DNA of 10,978 nt from Alloprevotella sp. (GTDB taxonomy: Bacteria; Bacteroidota; Bacteroidia; Bacteroidales; Bacteroidaceae): the NCBI GenBank assembly GCA_015259235.1, contig JABZGM010000060.1, positions 1 through 10,978 of the forward strand, read 5' to 3'. The notes under the pieces were generated by a model. The model was not told where the DNA came from and made no database searches. It saw only the letters and a program-made list of their open reading frames with translations. Shown here piece after piece: positions 1-5,455 of the stretch; the stretch's first letter is position 1; the number at the start of each line of letters is the position of its first letter. A program made the position numbers and the translations under genes.

Positions 1-659
1 GTGCTTCATTTCAGTGGGAAACGCCAAGCACGACAGACGATCAACCCACACTTTATGCGCAACTCGGGGAATCCGTTCAGCAACATTGGGAAATTGCGAC
101 CCTCGATTTCATTCAATATAAAGGACGCTACCTCCTTGCTCCAACCGACGAAGGTCTACTCATCATAGACCAGCATCGGGCACATATGCGCATCTTGTTT
201 GATGATTATGTGAGACAAATCTCCAAACACGAACAAGCCGCACAAGGACTACTCTTTCCGCAAATCATTGAAGTGGCTCCCAACCAAATGGCTATTTTGC
301 AGGCAATCGAGTCGGAGCTCACAGACATTGGTTTTGAACTTTCCTATTTGGGCAATAACAGCTACTCTGTGTTGAGTGCTCCAGCCAGCATTGATGGCAT
401 CGACCCTGTCTTGCTACTGCAAAACATTCTGGATGATGCACAACAGCACGACACGGAAATTCACGAAGAAGTAGTGAATAGCATCGCGCTCTCAATGGCT
501 AGAAAGTCCGCGCTTCCTGTTGGACAATTCCTCAACACAGATGAAATGAGAGATTTAGCCACAAAATTGTTCCAAAGTAGCGAACCTTCGTTTGCTCCAA
601 ATGGCAAAACAATTTTCCAAATCGTTCCTCATCGTCTGCTCACGCAGAAATTGGAATAG
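1..659 (+). CDS. mutL: DNA mismatch repair protein MutL, C-terminal part (5' end outside window)
   Basis: This is the C-terminal dimerisation domain of MutL, which couples MutS mismatch recognition to downstream repair steps. The reading frame is open from position 3 and ends with TAG at 657-659; the ATG at 186 is internal, because recognisable MutL sequence lies upstream of it (for example YKGRYLLAPTDEGLLIIDQH before HMRILFDDY). The segment DQHRAHMRILFDD aligns with the family signature DQHA-x2-E-x4-E. Here the first glutamate position is Met and the second is Asp. Near the C-terminus, where endonuclease-type MutL proteins have a CPHGRP-like motif, this protein reads APNGKT. The metal-dependent nicking site therefore looks degenerate, as in non-endonuclease MutL proteins; this may be typical of the lineage. 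The N-terminal GHKL ATPase domain lies outside the window. A small gene follows 47 bases downstream on the same strand. The family call is confident; the inference about nicking activity is less so. Confidence 0.9.
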   Translation, partial: ASFQWETPSTTDDQPTLYAQLGESVQQHWEIATLDFIQYKGRYLLAPTDEGLLIIDQHRAHMRILFDDYVRQISKHEQAAQGLLFPQIIEVAPNQMAILQAIESELTDIGFELSYLGNNSYSVLSAPASIDGIDPVLLLQNILDDAQQHDTEIHEEVVNSIALSMARKSALPVGQFLNTDEMRDLATKLFQSSEPSFAPNGKTIFQIVPHRLLTQKLE

Positions 660-706
660 GCAGATTTTGACATTAAAACCTCAAACTTATTACCCCATTA
701 TCCCCT

Positions 707-907
707 ATGAGCGACGGCAATTTCAATCGCAGTATGCTTCCGAGCAATAGTTTTCAAAGTGGAGTCCGTGCGGGACAAGCTCGTATGCAACAGTTTGCAC
801 AAGAAGCGTTCAAAGCAACCTTAGATCAACACAAGGCATTGGTTTCTCCTGATGTTGCGGAGCAATTATTGACGACTTTTTTACAGCAGTTGAAGCAAAG
901 AGGATAA
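707..907 (+). CDS. small protein of unknown function downstream of mutL
   Basis: This ORF encodes 66 residues from an ATG at 707 to TAA at 905-907. It lies 47 bases after the mutL stop on the same strand, with no obvious promoter between, so co-transcription is likely. I do not recognise a family. The first 20 residues are polar and rich in Ser, Asn and Gly. The remainder (about 22-66) is predicted to be helical, rich in Gln and Ala, and ends in a basic tail (LKQRG). There is no signal peptide or membrane segment, so it would be cytosolic. The helical pattern could suit a small binding partner, but that is a guess. Codon use resembles that of mutL. A weak hairpin GAGA-TAT-TCTC followed by TTT lies just after the stop (910-923) and may attenuate transcription. 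It is kept as real because of its position, spacing and clean amino-acid composition. Confidence 0.6.
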   Translation: MSDGNFNRSMLPSNSFQSGVRAGQARMQQFAQEAFKATLDQHKALVSPDVAEQLLTTFLQQLKQRG

Positions 908-1266
908 CGAGATATTCTCTTTCCCTTAGACCATTTAGTTTTCTTCCCGATGGATGTCCATAGATGTTCTACGGCGTCCTCAAATCTCTAAGTTCTTCCC
1001 AATGAACAGAGAAACAAACAGGAAAACACAATCAAGATTTACGCGGACAACAACAAATAGAAGCAGCTTTATATATTGGAGTTGCTTTCGTCGTAGAAGT
1101 AACATAGAACTATAAGATGAATATATCACTGCATAATCACCCAAAATGCGGAGATTTTGGCAAATAAACGGGAGAAAGGGGCAGAAATCAAGAAGTATTG
1201 CGTAACTTTGCAGCATAGATAACCAGTGTAAACTGTATTATTCTAATTCGGATAGCAAACAAACCT
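908..1266. other. intergenic region upstream of the hybrid regulator
   Basis: This 359-base gap holds no gene that I can support. A minus-strand ORF at 980-1216 has a biased, low-complexity composition and no recognisable domain. The identifiable elements are a weak hairpin right after the small gene, a short inverted repeat ATGGA-TG-TCCAT around 950-961, and a -7 promoter box at 1203-1210. The rest is AT-rich and unremarkable. Confidence 0.5.
1203..1210 (+). promoter_or_regulatory. Bacteroidetes-type -7 promoter box for the hybrid regulator
   Basis: TAACTTTG matches the Bacteroidetes sigma-ABfr -7 consensus TAnnTTTG exactly. It lies 56 bases upstream of the GTG start at 1267, a normal distance. 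I could not find a TTTG-like -33 element at the usual spacing (18-21 bases upstream). Transcription would start near 1216-1218. Confidence 0.55.
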
Positions 1267-3945
1267 GTGAAAGTACTACGTAAACAACTATGGGTATTCT
1301 TCGTTATGTTATTTATCGTAGGATGCCAGAAAACAGAAAAACAATATCATATAGGCGTTTCTCAATGTTCTGATGATGCTTGGAGAAATAAGCTCAACAC
1401 TGAGATGCGCATTGGCGGATATTACTACACCAATCTTGACATTTCCATCGCTTCAGCGCAAGACAACGACGATTTGCAAATTCAGCAAATCGACAGCCTT
1501 GTCGATGCTGGAGTAGACTTGTTGATTGTCTCTCCCAATAAGCTAAGCACGATGTCTGATGCCATCGATCGGGCTTACGACAAAGGTATTCCCGTTATTC
1601 TTCTGGACAGAAAAAGCAAATCTCCCAAATATACAGCTTATATTGGCGCGGACAACTATGAGGTTGGACGCACGATGGGCGGTTATGTGGCTGGCAAACT
1701 CAAAGGAAAAGGGAATGTGGTGGAGATTATGGGATTAGATGGTTCTTCACCTGCCGATGAACGCCACCGCGGTTTTGTGGATGCATTGAAGAAACATCCC
1801 AACATCAAACTGTTGGAAAGCAGAAATGCGGATTGGACAGAGAAAACTGCACGCGCACAAATGGACACGCTTCTGGCGCACCACTCCTCCATTGATTTAG
1901 TTTTTGCACACAATGACCGTATGGCTTTGGGAGCGCGTGAAGCCCTCGAGGCTGCCGACCGCAAAGACAGTATGCTCTTTGTCGGTATTGATGCACTCCC
2001 CACTCCTCAAGGGGGCATTGATGCCGTGCGCAAACATCGTATGACGGCATCGTGTCTTTACCCCACACGAGGAGATCGCGTCATAGAATTGGCGATGAAT
2101 ATCCTCGAGGGACGTCCCTATGAACGCAACAACAAACTCAAAGTTGCCGTCGTGACGCAGGACAATGCAACCCTGTTGCACATGCAAACCGAAGAACTCA
2201 ACCGACAATACACCCGACTGCAAGATATTCACGGAAAAGTGGACGAATATCTCACTCGTTATCAGCTGCAAACGCTATTTATCTTCCTCTTGGTGGCTGT
2301 TATTGTCTTGATTCTGGCTATTTCAGTTTGGATTTTCCGCTACTACGCCTACAAGCATCGCATAGCTGAAGAAGCCTCAAAGTCGAAACTCAATTTCTTC
2401 ACCAACGTTAGTCACGAATTCCGCACACCGCTCACACTCATTGCCGATCCGATTGAGCGGTTGTTGGAAGACAATAGTCTGTCTTCTCAACAAAATTCAT
2501 TGCTTAAGGTGGCGCACCAAAACGCACGTGTGCTGCTGCGACTCATCAACGAGATTCTCGATTTGCGCAAAGCACAAAGTGGCACAATGCGACTCAGAAT
2601 TTCTCAATTTGATTTGACCACTCATCTTAAACTTTGGGTGGACAGTTTCAAAAACCTCACACAACAGCGCAATATCTCCTTAACACTCGATGCTCCCGAC
2701 GCTCTTCCCTTCGTGGGTGATTTGCATCGTATTGAATTGATTTGCTACAACTTACTCTCCAACGCCATCAAATTTACGCCTGATGGGGGTAAAGTGGATG
2801 TTACGGTTTCAAAAGAGAAGAAAGGGGTCGCTATCAAGGTGTCGGACACGGGAAAAGGGATCGAAAAGAGCGAACTATCGCACATTTTCGAGCGTTTCTT
2901 CCAAGGCAACAACAACCAAGGAGGCACGGGTATTGGACTTGCCGTGGTGAAATCCTTTATCGAATTGCACCAAGGCTCTGTTCAGGTGGAAAGTGAAGTG
3001 GGCAAAGGCACTTGCTTCAACATCTATCTCCCTCAACTTCACTTAGAAGAGCAAGAAGAAAGCCTTCAACAAGTGCCACAAACAATAACAAACTCAACGG
3101 ATGTAGACCTAGAGGAAACTCTCTCCGAATACATCTCTACCACTCAACAGGATGTTGCCAAGGAGCAGCTCACCAACCTAGATCAAGAGGGACAGACTCC
3201 AACTTATGTGTTGGTGGTAGATGACCACGCTTCTATTCGCGACTACGTTTCGCAGCTTCTGAGCGAAGCGAACTACAAAGTGCTCACAGCCTCCAACGGA
3301 GAAGAGGGATGGAATTTGGCATTGCGTCAAGTGCCCGACCTCGTTGTTTGTGATGTTTCTATGCCCGTTTTGGGAGGATTGGAACTTTGTCGACGTCTCA
3401 AAGACCATGAGATTACGTCGCACATTCCCGTGGTTTTACTCACTGCAAACTCCCTTGACGACCACCGCGCTGAAGGCTACGACAGTGGAGCCGATGCCTA
3501 TATCACCAAACCATTTAACGGTAAAGTGCTGCTCTCACGTATCGAAAATCTCCTCGTCAACCGTCAAAAACTTCGCAATCTTTTTGCCAACATCACTGAA
3601 CCGTCCACTACTCCAACCCTCGATGTGGATGGACAGTTCATCGAGAATTTCAAAGCGAAGATTAGAGAACAACTTTCCAATGCTACACTCACAGTGGAAG
3701 ACTTGAGTGCAGAAATGGGAATGAGCCGCGTGCAACTCTATCGCAAGGTGAAAGCACTGACCGATGTTTCCCCAGTGGAACTTATTCGTATCACTCGATT
3801 GAAACGTGCCGAATCACTTCTTCTGCAAGGGGGTAAAACCATTGCTGAGGTGGCTTACGAAGTGGGGTTCTCTTCGCCTTCTTATTTTTCCAAATGTTTC
3901 AAAGAACATTTCGGCTGTCTTCCAGGCGAGAAACTTCGCCCTTGA
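1267..3945 (+). CDS. hybrid two-component system sensor/regulator with periplasmic sugar-binding-type sensor
   Basis: This 892-residue protein joins a sensor kinase and its response regulator in one chain, as in the hybrid two-component systems that control carbohydrate use in Bacteroidetes. In order: a signal segment ending in a lipobox-like IVGC (about 5-20); a type I periplasmic binding protein domain of the ribose/LacI type (about 27-300, with AHNDRMALGA and GIDALP); a membrane segment (about 336-357); HisKA with phospho-acceptor His383 in FFTNVSHEFRTPLT; an ATPase domain with N-box Asn495/Asn499, G1 DTGKG (527-531) and G2 GGTGIG (552-557); a polar linker; a receiver domain (about 648-765) with Asp652, Asp653, phospho-acceptor Asp696 and Lys748; and a C-terminal AraC-type double helix-turn-helix (about 808-885). 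All key residues are intact. The architecture resembles the fructose sensor BT1754 of B. thetaiotaomicron, so a monosaccharide ligand is likely but its identity is unknown. The GTG start is chosen because no ATG lies between it and the -7 box. No susCD pair or glycoside hydrolase is adjacent. Confidence 0.93.
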   Translation: MKVLRKQLWVFFVMLFIVGCQKTEKQYHIGVSQCSDDAWRNKLNTEMRIGGYYYTNLDISIASAQDNDDLQIQQIDSLVDAGVDLLIVSPNKLSTMSDAIDRAYDKGIPVILLDRKSKSPKYTAYIGADNYEVGRTMGGYVAGKLKGKGNVVEIMGLDGSSPADERHRGFVDALKKHPNIKLLESRNADWTEKTARAQMDTLLAHHSSIDLVFAHNDRMALGAREALEAADRKDSMLFVGIDALPTPQGGIDAVRKHRMTASCLYPTRGDRVIELAMNILEGRPYERNNKLKVAVVTQDNATLLHMQTEELNRQYTRLQDIHGKVDEYLTRYQLQTLFIFLLVAVIVLILAISVWIFRYYAYKHRIAEEASKSKLNFFTNVSHEFRTPLTLIADPIERLLEDNSLSSQQNSLLKVAHQNARVLLRLINEILDLRKAQSGTMRLRISQFDLTTHLKLWVDSFKNLTQQRNISLTLDAPDALPFVGDLHRIELICYNLLSNAIKFTPDGGKVDVTVSKEKKGVAIKVSDTGKGIEKSELSHIFERFFQGNNNQGGTGIGLAVVKSFIELHQGSVQVESEVGKGTCFNIYLPQLHLEEQEESLQQVPQTITNSTDVDLEETLSEYISTTQQDVAKEQLTNLDQEGQTPTYVLVVDDHASIRDYVSQLLSEANYKVLTASNGEEGWNLALRQVPDLVVCDVSMPVLGGLELCRRLKDHEITSHIPVVLLTANSLDDHRAEGYDSGADAYITKPFNGKVLLSRIENLLVNRQKLRNLFANITEPSTTPTLDVDGQFIENFKAKIREQLSNATLTVEDLSAEMGMSRVQLYRKVKALTDVSPVELIRITRLKRAESLLLQGGKTIAEVAYEVGFSSPSYFSKCFKEHFGCLPGEKLRP

Positions 3946-3959
3946 CTCCTTCCCAATAC

Positions 3960-4002
3960 CCAGATTATCTATAACAACGGATAACTTTTACAGATAATCT
4001 GG
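3960..4002 (+). terminator. inverted repeat after the hybrid regulator, possible terminator or operator
   Basis: A perfect 11-bp inverted repeat (CCAGATTATCT at 3960-3970 and AGATAATCTGG at 3992-4002) encloses a 21-base loop and starts 14 bases after the regulator's stop. It is not directly followed by a T-run, so it may be an RNA-stabilising hairpin or a protein-binding site rather than a classical terminator. Confidence 0.4.
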
Positions 4003-4156
4003 CACAAAAGTTGACTTTATTGCTCCTTTTCTCCCCCATTTCTTGGGTACTTTTACCGCAAAGGTTGTATTTCGATGTATCTTCACTCCGCAAGGGAAAA
4101 GTATGTCTATCTAACTGATTTTCAAGCAATGTAGCACCAATGTGACGATGTAACAA

Positions 4157-4199
4157 ATCGTACAATCAGTAACAAATATGATACGTGTACGATATTTTT
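4157..4199 (+). terminator. probable intrinsic terminator downstream of the hybrid regulator
   Basis: The arms ATCGTACA (4157-4164) and TGTACGAT (4186-4193) pair perfectly. Inside them ATCA (4165-4168) pairs with TGAT (4179-4182), giving an almost continuous 12-bp stem with one 3-base bulge and a 10-base loop. ATTTTT follows the stem directly. It would end transcription reading out of the regulator gene just before the -7 box at 4245. Confidence 0.55.
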
Positions 4200-4244
4200 C
4201 ATCATCCGCAACAAGTGTGACATAGCAAATCGGCGGAATGCCTT

Positions 4245-4252
4245 ACCTTTGC
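4245..4252 (+). promoter_or_regulatory. Bacteroidetes-type -7 box with no ORF behind it
   Basis: TACCTTTG fits the TAnnTTTG consensus within the context CCTTACCTTTGCA. The closest -33-like sequence (TGTG at 4217-4220) is 24 bases upstream, slightly too far. No plausible protein gene follows on the plus strand, but an intrinsic terminator lies about 520 bases downstream. Confidence 0.5.
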
Positions 4253-4338
4253 ACTGCAATCCGAAAAGAACGGGCAATTACACTGCTCTACGAACGAGCT
4301 TCAAACCTCATTCTAACGACAGAGTATAGCTCAAAACT

Positions 4339-4739
4339 TCCCTCACAGAACAGCGTCGCGTTTACTCTAAAACAAAATGACGCTCCCAAAAATCTCTGTC
4401 TGTTCGTTTCCTCAGACAACAACAAACGCTCCCCTCATCAAGGGAGACCATAGAGGAAACTATACATTCCCTCACAGACCTAAATACTATCTAGCTTCAA
4501 AAGCTATGCCACAGACAGAGTAGACTTTAACCCAAATCGGTCATTAGATCCTGAACAGATTTCATTGGATTGTTGAGCAGATAGTTTGTTGTGAGTTCGA
4601 AGGCGTAGCGGGCTACGTCGAGAACAAACGAGAAACAAGATGCCAACAAGAAATGAAAGATGACAGGAAGTTATCTTCTCTGTAACGAATTGCACTATAA
4701 CGGTCTAATGACCGATTTGGGTTTAATCCCTCACAGAAC
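4339..4739 (+). repeat. dispersed direct repeats TCCCTCACAGA
   Basis: The 11-mer TCCCTCACAGA occurs at 4339-4349, 4468-4478 and 4727-4737; the first and third copies extend to AAC. Looser relatives occur at 4409-4420 (CCTCAGACAAC) and 4431-4441 (CCCTCATCAAG). The third copy directly abuts the right end of the MITE-like insert. Removing the insert changes the copy spacing from 129 and 259 bases to 129 and 63. Their function is unknown. Confidence 0.5.
4531..4721. mobile_element. MITE-like insertion, 191 bp
   Basis: The element begins with CCCAAATCGGTCATTAGA (4531-4548) and ends with its exact reverse complement (4704-4721), giving perfect 18-bp terminal inverted repeats. Identical TTTAA pentamers flank it (4526-4530 and 4722-4726), consistent with a target-site duplication; TTAA alone would also fit. 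No transposase ORF fits inside, so it would be non-autonomous. The centre holds a long imperfect palindrome (4584-4629) with arms GTTTGTT / AACAAAC, TCGA / TCGA and CGTAG / CTACG around a CGGG loop, and a smaller hairpin GAAG-TTAT-CTTC lies near 4667-4678. CCC termini with a 4-5-base TTAA-like duplication resemble IS1380-family elements (related to piggyBac), so mobilisation by such a transposase is a possible inference. Confidence 0.65.
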
Positions 4740-4769
4740 GATTTATAGCTTGTTTATGCAAGCAAAAGT

Positions 4770-4808
4770 GGTGTCAAGAGTAGCCCTCTTGATGCCCTTT
4801 TTGTTTTA
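4770..4808 (+). terminator. strong intrinsic terminator
   Basis: The left arm GGTGTCAAGAG (4770-4780) pairs with CTCTTGATGCC (4786-4796) over 11 base pairs including two G-U wobbles, with a 5-base loop TAGCC. The T-rich tract CTTTTTGTTTTA follows directly. No upstream protein gene on the plus strand needs it, which is part of the case for a non-coding transcript here. Confidence 0.7.
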
Positions 4809-4846
4809 TCCACTTCTTGCTGTCTCCTCCTCTCCTCCTACTCTAA

Positions 4847-4901
4847 CCGATGACACTGGTCATCGGACGCAAGGTGTGCAATCGCACTACGTTTATACGT
4901 A
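4847..4901. repeat. three consecutive hairpins
   Basis: Three perfect hairpins with 4-base loops follow each other: CCGATGAC-ACTG-GTCATCGG (4847-4866), GTGC-AATC-GCAC (4876-4887) and TACGT-TTAT-ACGTA (4888-4901). The last two are directly adjacent. No T-run follows, so they are not a classical terminator. They could be a folded RNA element, a protein-binding site or part of a repeat family. Confidence 0.5.
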
Positions 4902-4919
4902 ACACAACAGCGCAGAACG

Positions 4920-5390
4920 GCAGTCGGAAATGTTAAATCTGAGAGCTGAAAATATTACGAGTTTTCTTAATTCTAGGAACAATATAATCCACTTCGTTGT
5001 CGCCAATCAATGATTTTGGGAGAAAAAATCTGCAATCATCGCAAGTGCTGGCAATTTTGTCGGACGTTTTCAAAATTCTAAGGGAAGAAATATTTATTCC
5101 GTCGGACGGAAAAGAAATTTCGTGGGAAGTTTTTTTTGAAATGTCCCACAAAATTGTACGAATGAGCCGTCATTTCATCGCATCTAAGCGCAAACACCGC
5201 AAAAACGAGCTGATTTCTTGCGATTTCATCAAAAAACTGCGATTTTCAAAGGCGCGGAGAATCGTGTATTTCCGCCCAGTCTTCTTGTCGCTTGAATTTT
5301 CGTGTTAAATGGAGGGGGTAAACCGCGCAAAGTTTCCTTAAATCAAAATCAGAGTCAGAGTTATAAAGTGAAAGCATTCGCTACTGTGAA
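4920..5390. other. AT-rich intergenic tract with short repeats
   Basis: I see no convincing gene in this stretch. A plus-strand ORF at 4997-5308 (103 codons) and an overlapping minus-strand ORF have no recognisable domain and look non-coding. Visible structure: an imperfect direct repeat GTTTTC-nn-AATTCTA at 4961-4975 and 5066-5080 (105 bases apart); GTCGGACG at 5059-5066 and 5101-5108, the second copy inside the 15-base palindrome TTCCGTCGGACGGAA (5097-5111); and a hairpin with arms GTGGGA (5122-5127) and TCCCAC (5144-5149). It may belong to a degenerate intergenic repeat family. Confidence 0.4.
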
Positions 5391-5398
5391 ATAAAAGA

Positions 5399-5431
5399 AG
5401 CCGCACCAGCAATCAATATGCTAGTGCGGCT
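5399..5431 (-). terminator. intrinsic terminator of the peptidase-transporter operon
   Basis: AGCCGCAC (5399-5406) pairs with GTGCGGCT (5424-5431). After one mismatch AGCA (5408-5411) pairs with TGCT (5419-5422), around a 7-base loop. Read on the minus strand the stem is followed by TCTTTTATTT. It lies 24 bases after the stop codon of the transporter. Confidence 0.85.
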
Positions 5432-5455
5432 ATTGCGTAAACAACAAATGTTGCG

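Larger units (their letters stand above)
4259..4808 (+). ncRNA. candidate non-coding transcript (speculative)
   Basis: This interval lies between a -7 box (4245-4252) and a strong intrinsic terminator (4770-4808), with no convincing ORF on either strand. It contains several local hairpins: GTCTG/CAGAC near 4398-4417, CTCCC/GGGAG near 4429-4446 and TAGCTT-CAA-AAGCTA near 4492-4506. It also contains three exact copies of TCCCTCACAGA and a MITE-like insert. Without the insert and one target duplication the transcript would be about 350 bases. I found no hallmarks of tmRNA, RNase P RNA or a tRNA. The start is estimated from the promoter box. It could instead be a decayed gene or simple intergenic sequence. 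Confidence 0.3.

Noticed and set aside
980..1216. 78-codon minus-strand ORF in the gap before the hybrid regulator
   Set aside because: It overlaps the -7 box of the regulator, has a skewed hydrophobic composition and shows no family features.
4238..4453. 71-codon plus-strand ORF at the orphan -7 box
   Set aside because: Its start codon precedes the promoter box, so it could not be translated from that transcript; the composition is not protein-like.
4339..4739. CRISPR array suggested by repeated CCCTCACAGA
   Set aside because: The repeats are only 11 bases, the spacing is irregular, one interval holds a mobile insert, and there are no cas genes.
4259..4808. tmRNA or RNase P RNA in the gene-free interval
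   Set aside because: There is no tRNA-like CCA end or tag ORF, and the conserved RNase P core sequences are absent.
4660..4902. 80-codon plus-strand ORF crossing the right end of the MITE-like element
   Set aside because: It runs through the terminal repeat and the intrinsic terminator, so it is an accidental frame.
4997..5308. 103-codon plus-strand ORF in the AT-rich tract
   Set aside because: No recognisable motif, an equally open frame on the other strand, and palindromes within it; kept only as a possible repeat remnant.
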